A stretch of DNA of 64,000 nucleotides, taken from contig OZ037933.1 in NCBI GenBank assembly GCA_964035575.1, positions 868,001 through 932,000 on the forward strand, given 5' to 3'. The translations under genes and the position numbers were made by a program. Positions 29,888 through 40,129 of the stretch are shown here, in pieces. Within the stretch, counting starts at the first letter, position 1. Every line of letters begins with the position of its first letter. The DNA is from Rhynchopus sp. YZ270_cl-10 (lineage: Eukaryota > Euglenozoa > Diplonemea > Diplonemida > Diplonemidae). Below the pieces are notes generated by a model. That model was not told the origin of the DNA. It worked only from the letters and a program-made list of their open reading frames with translations, and searched no databases.

Positions 29888-31099
29888 ATGGAAATCCACG
29901 CACACAACGGAGCAGGCACCGAGGCATATCTGACGATCTCCGAGGACACCACAGTGGGGCAGCTGAGACAGATGCTGGCGCAGGAATTTAAGGTTGGCAC
30001 AACCACCACCTCCTCCTCCTCCTCCTCCACCTCCGCACCGCCAGCAAGCGCCCCCAACGCCTGCGCCGCAGCAAAGCTTCCGATTCTAGTAGACGGTGTT
30101 GCGTTGTCTCTGCCTGCAGGGTGCTGCGAGGACGACACACCCCTGCACACCTGTGCCATCACCTCCGCCAGCACCGTATGCCTAGGCGCACCACCTCAGG
30201 TCTTATGCCCCTTCTCTTACGACCTCGACTATCCTGTTCGTTGCCTTGCCCTCTCACCCGATGGGGAGCACTGTGCAGTCGCCACCGGGCAATACGTCGA
30301 TATTTTTGCAACAGAAACCGGTCAGCCGGTCCACGAAGATGCGTATATCAGCGTAACTGGACGGGATCTGGTGGAGGGGCTGCAGTTTTATGAAGACCTT
30401 CTTGTTGTATCATCGAACAAGGAAATTGCTTTGCTCGAATGGAGAACCAAAACCGTGCGGAAGAAATTTTTTCATTTTACAAAAGGTACCTACAGCGCTG
30501 CCTTTCAAGCCGGTGTGATGTATTACAAAGCGTCACGAGGGGTGCATGGGGTGCAGATTGGGGCAGAAGCGTTGCCACCACTAGTATGTTTCCCTGCACT
30601 GGACGGTGTGAGCAGTGTGAGTGTCGAAGGGAACGTTCTTGCGGTGGGTTATGGGGTGCATTCTTATACATACGGCGTTGCGTTGTTCCGGGTGGATACA
30701 CAGAAGAAGTTCCATCACGTGAACGATGCGTGCGAGGCTTTGCTGTCGCCATGTGGACGGTATTTGGTGTACCTCAAACAGGGGCACACCGCAGCACGTC
30801 TCGACCTTGAGGATTTGTCCACCGAAGACTTTGACCTGGGAGTGCAGGCGGTGCGGATTGCGTTGTCCTCTGGACGGTACGTCTCAGTGAGTGGTTACGG
30901 GGACGTGGAGTTGTTTGACCTTGAGTCGCTTGAGAAGGTGGCGTGTATGCAAGACAAAACAGATGTGATCGTGGTTTCGCACTGTGGACGTTACCAGTTC
31001 ACTGCACAAAAGAAGCAGGTCTGTGTGGACTGGTTGGAGTTGGGAGGTGATGGGGAGGAGGAAGAAGAAGAGGAGGAAGAGGAGGAGGAAAGAGAATAG
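29888..31099 (+). CDS. Ubiquitin-like/beta-propeller protein, tandem copy 1
   Basis: The product has 403 residues in a single exon. Residues 1-37 (MEIHAHNGAGTEAYLTIS, then TTVGQLRQMLAQEF) look like the first strands and helix of a ubiquitin-like beta-grasp fold. After a Thr/Ser/Ala-rich insert the fold resumes with LPILVDGVALS. From about residue 110, WD40-like blades follow, for example LALSPDGEHCAVATGQYVDIF and LLSPCGRYLVYL, without classical WD ends. The C terminus is a Glu run. It pairs with the gene at 32016, and the shared block starts upstream at 29146. The upstream region carries the 499-bp insertion, which ends 38 bp before the ATG and could alter expression. Related proteins lie at 45563 and 50119. 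The function is unknown; a scaffold or ubiquitin-linked role is only inferred. Confidence 0.8.
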   Translation: MEIHAHNGAGTEAYLTISEDTTVGQLRQMLAQEFKVGTTTTSSSSSSTSAPPASAPNACAAAKLPILVDGVALSLPAGCCEDDTPLHTCAITSASTVCLGAPPQVLCPFSYDLDYPVRCLALSPDGEHCAVATGQYVDIFATETGQPVHEDAYISVTGRDLVEGLQFYEDLLVVSSNKEIALLEWRTKTVRKKFFHFTKGTYSAAFQAGVMYYKASRGVHGVQIGAEALPPLVCFPALDGVSSVSVEGNVLAVGYGVHSYTYGVALFRVDTQKKFHHVNDACEALLSPCGRYLVYLKQGHTAARLDLEDLSTEDFDLGVQAVRIALSSGRYVSVSGYGDVELFDLESLEKVACMQDKTDVIVVSHCGRYQFTAQKKQVCVDWLELGGDGEEEEEEEEEEEERE

Positions 31100-31159
31100 C
31101 CCGTGAACAGTGCCCTAACCCAAAAACAATGTCGTGAAAAAGAAAATGCGAGGGAAGGG

Positions 31160-31865
31160 GTTACTTTATTGGCTTGCGGGAAAGCCTTCTTCCTCGTACT
31201 TCAGCCTCTCGTACAGGGCGGAGGATCTTCCAACAGCGCTCCTTCTCGTCTGCTCCGCTGCACACGAAACGTACTGCAATATCCGTAATTGTCCCCGGTG
31301 GTTTCCACGCCGTGCAGTCCTTCTCCCGCGCAAAAAATTCTCCTCCCATCTCCATCCTGTTAGGTGTCTTTGACGGAATCTCTCTCCAGCCCAGTTTCGC
31401 GAGGGTTCTCAAATCGGCAAGCCTTGCACGAGAGACCCAAGCCATCGCTGCCAATGCTGACGGTCTGCAGCCCACCGCCTTGTTGTTGTTTTGTTTGAGA
31501 CACCGGTCTCGCAGGCCCACTGTCTTGTTGTTCGTCTGGTCCAGGGGCGTTAGGCCTTTGCTGCATCCACACCCAGGGTGAAGCTGTAGTGGAAGAAGTG
31601 CAGGTTGTCCAAAGAGCCACCTAGGATGTCAACCATGCTCCTACCCTTGAGGAGCTTCTGAGCAAAGTCCAGGAGGTGAGTGCGGGCATCTCTCGCGTAA
31701 CCATCTCTCGGCGGAACGTACGCACGCAGGTTAACAAGCAGCTCTCCCTGTCCGATGCGTTCTGGTTCCTGCCACCTGTTTGGGGTTCAGGATCACATTG
31801 TCTGCATCATCCCGGACTTCGCTTCCTCCTCAAAAGCTCTCCGCGGTTATCCACCACACTGCTAG
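31160..31865 (-). pseudogene. Decayed unrecognised gene between the propeller copies
   Basis: Protein-like - strand segments in more than one frame follow each other. One near 31680-31570 includes RTHLLDFAQKLLKGRSMVD. Another at 31420-31165 includes RLADLRTLAKLGWREIPS and FFAREKDCTAWKPPG and ends at a stop. At least two frame changes are needed to link them, and no GT-AG pairs clearly explain this. I do not recognise the family. It sits exactly between the two duplicated genes, so it may mark the junction of the duplication. Confidence 0.35.
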
Positions 31866-32015
31866 TTGTGGCATATTCAACTATTGCATCAAAACGTTAC
31901 CGTTATACGTCATAAAGATATCACTCATGCCCCGCCACCCAAATCTACATTTCCATGAAAACACTCCAATCAGGTCTACACTAAAACAATACAAAAGCTT
32001 TTCAAAAGTAAAAAA

Positions 32016-33263
32016 ATGGAAATCCACGCACACAACGGAGCAGGCACCGAGGCATATCTGACGATCTCCGAGGACACCACAGTGGGGCAGCTGAGACAGA
32101 TGTTGGCGCAGGAATTTAAGGTCGGCACAACCACCACCACCACCTCCTCCTCCTCCTCCACCTCCGCACCGCCAGCAAGCGCCCCCAACGCCTGCGCCGC
32201 AGCAAAGCTTCCGATTCTAGTAGACGGTGTTGCGTTGTCTCTGCCTGCAGGGTGCTGCGAGGACGACACACCCCTGCACACCTGTGCCATCACCTCCGCC
32301 AGCACCGTATGCCTAGGCGCACCACCTCAGGTCTTATGCCCCTTCTCTTACGACCTCGACTATCCTGTTCGTTGCCTTGCCCTCTCACTCGATGGGGAGC
32401 ACTGTGCAGTCGCCACCGGACGATATGTTGATATTTTTTCAACAGAAACCGGTCGGCCGGTTCATAAACGTACGTATATCAGCGTAACTGGACGGGATCT
32501 GGTGGAGGGGCTGCAGTTTTATGATGAAGAAATCCTTGTTGTATCGTCAAACAAAGAAATTGTTTTGCTCGAATGGAGAACCAAAACCGTGCGACAGAAA
32601 TTTTTTCATTATGCAAAAGGTACCTACAGTGCCACCTTTCAAGCCGGTGTCATGTATTATAAAGCGGAACGAGAGGTGCATGGGGTGCAGATTGGGGCAG
32701 AATCGTCGCCACCACTAGTATGTTTCCCTGCAGAGGACGGTGTGAGCGGTCTGAGTGTCGAAGGGAACGTTCTTGCGGTGGGTTATGGGGTGCATTCTTA
32801 TACATACGGAGTTGCGTTGTTCCGGGTGGATACACAGAAGAAGTTCCACCACGTGGACGATGCGTGCGAGGCTTTGCTGTCGCCATGTGGACGGTATTTG
32901 GTGTACCTCAAACGGGGGCACACCGCAGCACGTCTCGACCTTGAGGATTTGTCCACCGAAGACTTTGACCTGGGAGTGCAGGCGGTGCGGATTGCGTTGT
33001 CCTCTGGACGGTACGTCTCAGTGGGTGGTCACGGGGACGTGGAGTTGTTTGACCTTGAGTCGCTCGAGCAGATGGCGTATATGCAAGACAAAACAGATGT
33101 GATCGTGGTTTCGCACTGTGGACGTTACCAGTTCACTGCACAACGGAAGCAGGTCTGTGTGGACTGGTTGGAGGAAGGTGATGAGGAGGAGGAAGAAGAA
33201 GAGGAGGAGGAGGAGGAAAGGGAGGTGGATCAGTGGTGGGGTGGTCTTGTATACAGAGGCTGA
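32016..33263 (+). CDS. Ubiquitin-like/beta-propeller protein, tandem copy 2
   Basis: The product has 415 residues, single exon, and is a close paralogue of the gene at 29888. The first 120 or so codons and the last 150 are nearly identical. The middle (about residues 125-250) differs at many positions, for example GRYVDIFSTETGRPVHKRT here against GQYVDIFATETGQPVHEDA. This patchiness suggests gene conversion or selection on part of the propeller. There are two extra Thr codons in the linker, and the tail continues past the Glu run to VDQWWGGLVYRG. The upstream region lacks the 499-bp insertion of copy 1. No membrane segment or CaaX box is present. A (GTTTTT)n array follows the stop. Confidence 0.8.
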   Translation: MEIHAHNGAGTEAYLTISEDTTVGQLRQMLAQEFKVGTTTTTTSSSSSTSAPPASAPNACAAAKLPILVDGVALSLPAGCCEDDTPLHTCAITSASTVCLGAPPQVLCPFSYDLDYPVRCLALSLDGEHCAVATGRYVDIFSTETGRPVHKRTYISVTGRDLVEGLQFYDEEILVVSSNKEIVLLEWRTKTVRQKFFHYAKGTYSATFQAGVMYYKAEREVHGVQIGAESSPPLVCFPAEDGVSGLSVEGNVLAVGYGVHSYTYGVALFRVDTQKKFHHVDDACEALLSPCGRYLVYLKRGHTAARLDLEDLSTEDFDLGVQAVRIALSSGRYVSVGGHGDVELFDLESLEQMAYMQDKTDVIVVSHCGRYQFTAQRKQVCVDWLEEGDEEEEEEEEEEEEREVDQWWGGLVYRG

Positions 33264-33282
33264 AGAGCATCTGATTTGTTTT

Positions 33283-33340
33283 CTCTTTGTTTTTGTTTTT
33301 GTTTTTGTTTTTGTTTTTGTTTTTGTTTTTGTTTTTGTTT
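33283..33340 (+). repeat. (GTTTTT)n hexamer array
   Basis: About nine GTTTTT units follow directly after the stop of the copy-2 propeller gene. It is a simple-sequence repeat. Confidence 0.9.
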
Positions 33341-33344
33341 TGAA

Positions 33345-34870
33345 AAATTGATGACGTGTAGACACCTCGCTTTTTTCTCGTGTGAACACCACGCCTTTTT
33401 TTTTATATCGACCGAGCCTGCTTTTTAGTACGTTTTCAGCTACTCATTTGATCTCAATTGGGGGGGGAAATGTAACTGCAACAGTTTTCCGTGTGACTCC
33501 TTTTCTCCCTTTTCTACTTCTGTTGTCTAATTTAGTCTGCAATGAATCGTGTGATCTGGGGGTGAGAAGCCGTTCTAACACTTCAACTTCTCCCTTCGTG
33601 TTTCCGTTTTGCATTTTTTGTTTATAATACCCAGGGCCCCCAGTAATTGAAAGAGTTGGTGTGGCTAACCCGAAAATATAGACCCTTTTTTGCGCTGTGT
33701 TTTAGGGTGTTTTTTTGTTAGCTTTTGGGAGGTTTCCCGTATCGTGTTGTGACCAGTGCAGTCCCTGTGGGATTCCCGATGCTGTGATCCCACCCTGGAG
33801 GTTTTGTGTTTGTAACAACGCCTCTCACACAAGGCAGGTGGGGTGACTTAGTCACCTCGAGCTTTCCCTCGCCTCCGGGTCAGACCTAGCTTCGGACACA
33901 TAGGGTTAAGTATATTTCATCTTCCCGTTTTTTTAGAAGCAACAGAGTCTGCACGTTGTTTTTGTTGTTGTTTGTTTGTTTGTTTTTATTTTGTTTTTGC
34001 ACACGCGCGTTTGTCGAACTGAGCCTGATTGTCCTATAGGGTCCCCCGCTATGCTCCCACGGTAACTATCGTGCCAAATCATAGCCTGGGGTATAAAGAG
34101 GTTGCGTGGTGGCTTGCCGAGCGGTTGTGAAACCGCCTCCCGTTCTCTTACGGTACGGACCACTCTCGCCCCACCCTTTGCATGAACTCGGCTGACTGCG
34201 TTTTTCACACGTTTCAACTTCCTTTTTCTTTTTTTTCTTTTTGGTGCTTCGTCTTTGTGCTTACAAACTAAACATAGTATTTTTTCATGCCATCTGCCTT
34301 GAGGTGTATGCACGGCATCTAATTCACGTTTTATTGTTTTCTTTGTGGAGTCTATGCTTGCGAGAGAGCGTTTCACGCTTCGAGATTCATCTCCTACTAA
34401 GGGAAATTTTTTTTTGTCAACGCAACAAAAAGAACCACGTTCTTTTCTTACCTCCCGCCCCCTCGCAAAACTTCGCAGCTCGTTTGATATTGTGAGTGAG
34501 GGCTGTGCACTGCAAAATAAACTAACAGCCCCATAACCTTTGTTGCAACATTTGGCTTTTTGTACCCCAACCACCCCCGCCAACCCCGTTCATTTTCAAA
34601 CTCAGCGTGGCTTTGCTTGCCGTATTGCGAGGTGTCAGGCTTCAGTCGTGGCATAGTTGCCCTGACTTCTGCAATTGTTGACTTAGGTAATTTTACCCTC
34701 CGTCTCTTTCCACAGAAGGAGCCTTAGCCAAAAGACCTGTCCCTCGAGAGGGAAGTGTCTGTTCAGTGTCTACAGAACACAGGCTGAATGCACACACAGT
34801 GCCACCGCAACCCAACCCCCTACACAGCATTACACATTGCCCTGTGTGTCTTTGGCCACACCCTCTTCAC
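33345..34870. other. Spacer upstream of the CAP/EGF gene
   Basis: No protein gene is supported. Two GC-richer patches (33760-33900, 34020-34200) are non-coding by eye; one has a weak tRNA-like look that I rejected. A pyrimidine-rich CTCTTTCCACAG at 34704-34715 is a likely splice or trans-splice acceptor for the next gene. Confidence 0.5.
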
Positions 34871-34871
34871 C

Positions 34872-37800
34872 ATGGCAAGCATACGTTCCGCACTGTCTCT
34901 GGCAGTGGCTCTCTTCGCATGCGACGTCTCTGGTGGCAGCTGCTCCTCGACGGAGCCCTTCTGCCCTGCAGATCTTACGTGGAAGCGACCACCACCACTA
35001 GCAGAACGTGTGAACCATCCGTGCTACGGGCAGAAGAAGCTATGCAAGACGAAGCTCCTGGACTGGCAGGTGCTTCGTGTGACTGAGATGCACAACTACT
35101 ACCGCAAGCAGCATGGCTCGTGCCCCATCGCGTACAACAAGACCATTGAGGACTGGACGTTAAACAGCGACGGGTTCCATCGGTCGTGTACGATTAAGAT
35201 GCAGCACAACAAGAACAGCAACGGCTACGGCGAGAACGTGCTGATGCAGCAGTACTACGACATGGACATCACAGAATTCGACGCAGGGTGGGCTGCGTAC
35301 CGCTGGTATTGCAGTGAGGAAGGCTGTTACAAATACAATGATCCTGAGAAGGCGCTCCAGTACGGTGCAGGGCACATGACGCAGGTAGCGTGGGCACGCA
35401 CGATACAGTTTGGGTGCGCCGCTTGCATTCGTGAACACACGTCCGGGGTTCTTGAAGTCAACTTTATGTGCAACTACATCACGCCTGGGCACGCCAACTA
35501 CGTCGGCAAGTTTGGGAAGAACATCGGAAACCTTGGTGACCCGATGAGAGACTGCAAAGGACGCGAGCCAGAACCGGCACCTTACGTCGAGCCCCCAGCA
35601 CCGCCACCGTCCATCCACGAGTGCAAGACCATCAAGCCGAAGCCCTGTGGTGATGGCCAGACCTGCACTGAGCCGAATCAGATAGTCCTGGGTGACTACA
35701 TCTGCAGATGTATCTCAGACAAGTCGATCAAGGCTGTCGGTACGCCAGCCCTCTGCAATGGTGGTGACGAGTGTTTGGTTGCGCCGTGTGGTGCTGGACA
35801 GTCCTGCAACGATCCTGGTCAAGCCATCGGCGAACAGTCTGACTTTGTCTGCACCTGCGACGCTGACCCCAGTATTTCGAAGACAGGAGGACCCGCACTG
35901 TGCGACCCCTCACAGGATGTCGATGAGTGTACTGGGACACCTTGTGGTGCTGGACAGACGTGTCTCGACACCGACAAAACCGCTAAGAGCAACTTCGTGT
36001 GCACGTGCACTTCCGACACTTCTGTCACGAACACAGGTGCTGCTGCAACATGTTCCAAGGATGAATGCACGAGCGACCCATGTGACACAACAAACACACA
36101 GCAGACCTGCACTGACCCAAACCCTTCACCAACCAGCTTGAACGACTACACTTGCAAGTGCCAAAACGGTGTGAGTGCTCAGGGTGGGAAGGCAACGTGT
36201 GAGGTGGATGAGTGTGCTGGGACGCCTTGTGGTGCTGGACAGACGTGCGTGGACAAGGACAAGGCTGCTGACAAGAAGAACGACTTCGTGTGCACGTGCA
36301 CTTCCGACACTTCTGTCACGAACACAGGTGCCGCTGCGACATGTTCCAAGGATGAATGCACGAGCGATCCATGTGACACAACAAACACACAGCAGACTTG
36401 CACTGACCCAAACCCTTCACCAACTAGCTTGAACGACTATACTTGCAAGTGCCAGAACGGTGTGACTGCTCAGGGTGGGAAGGCAACGTGTGAGGTGGAT
36501 GAGTGTGCTGGGACACCTTGTGGTGCTGGACAGACATGCGTGGACAAGGACAAGGCTGCTGACAAGAAGAGCAACTTTGTGTGCACGTGCACTTCCGACA
36601 CTTCTGTCACAAACACAGGTGCTGCTGCGACATGTTCCAAGGATGAATGCACGAGCGATCCATGTGACACAACAAACACACAGCAGACCTGCACTGACCC
36701 AAACCCTTCACCAACCAGCTTGAACGACTACACTTGCAAGTGCCAGAACGGTGTGAGTGCTCAGGGTGGGAAGGCAACGTGTGAGGTGGATGAGTGTGCT
36801 GGGACGCCTTGTGGTGCTGGACAGACATGCGTGGACAAGGACAAGTCTGCTGACAAGAAGAACGACTTCGTGTGCACGTGTACCAACGACCAAGCAACAA
36901 CGAGAGTCGGAGCTTCTGTATCTGCGTGCGTTGTTGATGAGTGCATGGCGAGCCCTTGTGGCCAGCAGACGTGCAAAGACACACAGACGGGTGCGTCGCA
37001 GCTGCAGGACTTTGTGTGCAGTTGTGAAGCACCAAGCACTGTGGTGGAGGTTGGGAAGCCGGCAGTGTGTGCGGCAGGTGCAGAGGACGAATGTGTGTCC
37101 TCTCCTTGTGGGACTGGACAGGCGTGTGTTGATCCTGCACAGACAACCATGAGCAAGGGCGACTTCGTGTGCACCTGCACGACAGGAACAGGCACGGGGA
37201 TAGGTACGCCTGCTGTGTGTGCACTGGATGAATGCGAGGTGAACCCGTGTGGTGCTGGGCAGACGTGTGTTGATGCCGATACGAAAGCTGCTGCGTTGGG
37301 TGACTTCATGTGTGCCTGTGTTGCGCCCCTCACAGGTTCTGCCATGGGGACAGCAGCGCAGTGCACGGAAGATGAGTGCACGACACTTCCTGGACGTTGT
37401 GGCATGGGGCAGACCTGCAACGATCCTGACGTTGGCACAGCAAACGACTTTGAGTGCAAGTGTGCAAACGGTGTGCAATCAGTTGGAACACAGGCCACGT
37501 GTGAGGTTGATGAGTGTGATGCCAAGAACAACAAGTGTGGGACTGACCAGACTTGTGATGATCCGAACAAGTCTGCCGACTCCCAACATGATTTTGTGTG
37601 CACGTGCAAGGACGACACAACTGTGTCACAGAAAGACGGTCCTGCCACGTGCACAGCGAACGACTGTGACAGCAACCCTTGTGGCACTCAGCAGACATGC
37701 ACAGACCCAACGCCCACACTTACCTCTCACAACGACTACATCTGCAAGTGTGCGAACGGAGTACAGGCAGTTGGAACACAGGCCACGTGTGAGGTTGACG

Positions 37801-39644
37801 AATGTGATGCCAACAACAACAAGTGTGGGACTGACCAGACTTGTGATGATCCGAACAAGTCTGCCGACTCCCAACATGATTTTGTGTGCACGTGCAAGGA
37901 CGACACAACTGTGTCACAGAAGGACGGCCCTGCCACGTGCACAGCGAACGACTGTGATAGCAACCCTTGTGGCACTCAGCAGACATGCACAGACCCGACG
38001 CCCACACTGACCTCGCACAACGACTACATCTGCAAGTGTGCGAACGGTGTTCAGGCAACAGGCGCTCAGGCAACATGTGAGGTTGACGAGTGCCAAGGCA
38101 ATCCCTTCCCATGTGGGCAGGGTCAGGGGTGTGCGGACCCAGACACGTCAGCGGACTCCCAACATGACTTTGTGTGCACATGCAAGGACGACACAACTGT
38201 GACACAGAAGGACGGCCCTGCCATCTGCACTGTGAACGACTGTGACAGCAACCCTTGCAGCCCAGACCAGACATGCACAGACCCGACACCGACACCAGCT
38301 TCGCACCACGACTACATCTGCACATGCAAGAATGGAGTACGGGCAACAGGTGCAAAGGCCACATGTGAGGTTGACGAATGTGATGCCAACAACAACAAGT
38401 GTGGGACTGACCAGACTTGCGATGATCCGAACAAGTCCGCCGACTCCCAACATGATTTTGTGTGCACATGCAAGGACGACACAACTGTGTCACAGAAAGA
38501 CGGCCCTGCCACGTGCACAGCGAACGACTGTGACAGCAACCCTTGCAGCCCAGACCAGACATGCACAGACCCGACACCGACACTGACCTCGCACAACGAC
38601 TACATCTGCAAGTGTGCGAACGGTGTTCAGGCAACAGGCGCTCAGGCAACATGTGAGGTTGACGAGTGCCAAGGCAATCCCTTCCCATGTGGGCAGGGTC
38701 AGAGGTGTGCGGACCCAGACACGTCAGCGGACTCCCAACATGACTTTGTGTGCACATGCAAGGACGACACAACTGTGACACAGAAGGACGGCCCTGCCAT
38801 CTGCACTGTGAACGACTGTGACAGCAACCCTTGCAGCCCAGACCAGACATGCACAGACCCGACACCGACACCAGCTTCGCACCACGACTACATCTGCACA
38901 TGCAAGAACGGCGTTTCGAGCACAGCAACGCCTGCAACGTGTGAGGTTGACGAGTGTGCCGTGAACTCATGTGGCACGGGGCAGGTGTGCACAGAAGGCA
39001 GCACTGCTGCGGACAAGCTGGACGACTTCGTTTGCTCGTGTGTGAACAACGCAAGTGTGACGCAGCTTGCTGCAAGTGTATCCTCGTGTGGGACGGACGA
39101 GTGTGCGGCTGTGCCTGTGCCCTGCACGTCAAACCAGAAGTGCGTGGATCCGAACTTCTTCGTGTCTGGCGACGTCGAATGTGTGTGTTCAGGGAACGGC
39201 TGCGCAAAGGTGGACGAATGCGCTGCAAAGCCGTGTGGCCTGCAGAAGTGCGAAGACCCCGACATGAAGCAGCAGGGCGACTTTGTGTGCTCATGTCTGG
39301 ACAGCCACGCAACGGCAGTGGGACAAGCGGCCAACTGTTCTTTGTCGCCCACCCGACCACCGACAGACAACAGCACGAAGTCGAACGGGACAGAGCCGCC
39401 GTTGCGCAGTGCAGGCGAGGACTCCTCGAGTGGGGGCGACGACGCCGCGTTCCCTGTGTGGATCCCTATAGTTGTTGGGTTGCTGCTAGCGGCCTGCGGG
39501 GGTGTTTTTGCGGCGGCAAAGGTACGCAAAGCACGGAGCAACGCGATTAACATTGACACCTTCTTGGAGTTGCAAGAGTCTGCCGAGCCTGCATGGGAGA
39601 ATGCGCAGCACCAGCACCAGCACCACGAGTCCTTCACACTCTGA
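34872..39644 (+). CDS. Giant CAP-domain protein with 26 EGF-like modules and C-terminal membrane anchor
   Basis: A secreted or surface protein of 1590 residues in one exon. The start is the CACCATGG at 34872, because it gives a clean signal peptide (MASIRSALSLAVALFACDVS); 28 upstream in-frame codons would spoil it. A CAP/SCP domain follows at about 65-210 with the signatures GHMTQVAWARTIQFGC and NFMCNYITPGH, plus family His and Glu residues. A Pro-rich hinge leads to about 26 cysteine-rich modules. The type is DECxxxPCGxxQxCxDP, with a C-x-C near the end of each. One transmembrane helix near the C terminus (PVWIPIVVGLLLAACGGVF) and a short cytoplasmic tail make it a type I membrane protein. 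Several modules are nearly identical, which indicates recent expansion. Such proteins often serve in adhesion or protist surface coats; the ligand is unknown. Confidence 0.85.
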   Translation: MASIRSALSLAVALFACDVSGGSCSSTEPFCPADLTWKRPPPLAERVNHPCYGQKKLCKTKLLDWQVLRVTEMHNYYRKQHGSCPIAYNKTIEDWTLNSDGFHRSCTIKMQHNKNSNGYGENVLMQQYYDMDITEFDAGWAAYRWYCSEEGCYKYNDPEKALQYGAGHMTQVAWARTIQFGCAACIREHTSGVLEVNFMCNYITPGHANYVGKFGKNIGNLGDPMRDCKGREPEPAPYVEPPAPPPSIHECKTIKPKPCGDGQTCTEPNQIVLGDYICRCISDKSIKAVGTPALCNGGDECLVAPCGAGQSCNDPGQAIGEQSDFVCTCDADPSISKTGGPALCDPSQDVDECTGTPCGAGQTCLDTDKTAKSNFVCTCTSDTSVTNTGAAATCSKDECTSDPCDTTNTQQTCTDPNPSPTSLNDYTCKCQNGVSAQGGKATCEVDECAGTPCGAGQTCVDKDKAADKKNDFVCTCTSDTSVTNTGAAATCSKDECTSDPCDTTNTQQTCTDPNPSPTSLNDYTCKCQNGVTAQGGKATCEVDECAGTPCGAGQTCVDKDKAADKKSNFVCTCTSDTSVTNTGAAATCSKDECTSDPCDTTNTQQTCTDPNPSPTSLNDYTCKCQNGVSAQGGKATCEVDECAGTPCGAGQTCVDKDKSADKKNDFVCTCTNDQATTRVGASVSACVVDECMASPCGQQTCKDTQTGASQLQDFVCSCEAPSTVVEVGKPAVCAAGAEDECVSSPCGTGQACVDPAQTTMSKGDFVCTCTTGTGTGIGTPAVCALDECEVNPCGAGQTCVDADTKAAALGDFMCACVAPLTGSAMGTAAQCTEDECTTLPGRCGMGQTCNDPDVGTANDFECKCANGVQSVGTQATCEVDECDAKNNKCGTDQTCDDPNKSADSQHDFVCTCKDDTTVSQKDGPATCTANDCDSNPCGTQQTCTDPTPTLTSHNDYICKCANGVQAVGTQATCEVDECDANNNKCGTDQTCDDPNKSADSQHDFVCTCKDDTTVSQKDGPATCTANDCDSNPCGTQQTCTDPTPTLTSHNDYICKCANGVQATGAQATCEVDECQGNPFPCGQGQGCADPDTSADSQHDFVCTCKDDTTVTQKDGPAICTVNDCDSNPCSPDQTCTDPTPTPASHHDYICTCKNGVRATGAKATCEVDECDANNNKCGTDQTCDDPNKSADSQHDFVCTCKDDTTVSQKDGPATCTANDCDSNPCSPDQTCTDPTPTLTSHNDYICKCANGVQATGAQATCEVDECQGNPFPCGQGQRCADPDTSADSQHDFVCTCKDDTTVTQKDGPAICTVNDCDSNPCSPDQTCTDPTPTPASHHDYICTCKNGVSSTATPATCEVDECAVNSCGTGQVCTEGSTAADKLDDFVCSCVNNASVTQLAASVSSCGTDECAAVPVPCTSNQKCVDPNFFVSGDVECVCSGNGCAKVDECAAKPCGLQKCEDPDMKQQGDFVCSCLDSHATAVGQAANCSLSPTRPPTDNSTKSNGTEPPLRSAGEDSSSGGDDAAFPVWIPIVVGLLLAACGGVFAAAKVRKARSNAINIDTFLELQESAEPAWENAQHQHQHHESFTL
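36060..36860 (+). repeat. ~291-bp coding repeat inside the CAP/EGF gene
   Basis: Pairs of modules (DECTSDPC plus DECAGTPC) recur about every 291 bp, three times with very few differences. The length is a multiple of three, so the number can change without breaking the frame. A second expanded block with DECDANNNKC and NDCDSNPC modules covers about 37500-38900. Confidence 0.85.
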
Positions 39645-40016
39645 ACAAACGCACTGATTGATGTGTGTATGCACGAATGCACCGATGCAACGTCTGCACA
39701 CAGAACAGCCTTCCTCTTTGGTTTGCTTGGCATTGGAAGGAAGCGTGCAACTCTTTGCTTGGAACAGATATATTACATATTACAGTGAAAACCCCCTCTT
39801 TTTTTTGTCACCTTTTTTGATTGTTGTTTTGTTGCCTGACAAAGCAGAAGCGGTCTGTGGTTCTGAGGATTATTTGTTTTATCCCACTTTCCTCGAGACA
39901 GCAGGCCCCCCCTTTTGCTTTGGTACTCAATCCCCCCTCTTCCTCTGTACGGATGTTGTGTCAAACGTCTCAGTGAGTTGTGGGGGGTATGGCCTAGTTT
40001 ATGCTTCCTCTCTTGA

Positions 40017-40129
40017 GGGCCCATTGGAATACGCAAAATACATCAAAATACATCACAATACGGATTGTGATGTATTTTGATGTATTTTGCGTATTCCAAT
40101 GGGCTCCCATCACAATACTGCCACCATTA
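40017..40129. mobile_element. Palindromic MITE P (copy lacking outer left arm)
   Basis: From GGCCCATTGGAATACGC to TGCCACCATTA it matches the copy at 13212-13347. The first 25 or so bases of the left arm are absent, and the centre reads AATACGGATT. Confidence 0.75.

Noticed and set aside
34100-34175. tRNA-like sequence (TTGCCGAGCGG followed by GGTACGGACC)
   Set aside because: The second motif lacks the T-arm stem and the invariant TTC; no cloverleaf can be drawn and no T-run follows.
36179-39360. Long - strand reading frames opposite the CAP/EGF gene
   Set aside because: They are mirror frames of a repetitive Cys-rich coding array with strong codon bias; the + strand explains the sequence fully.
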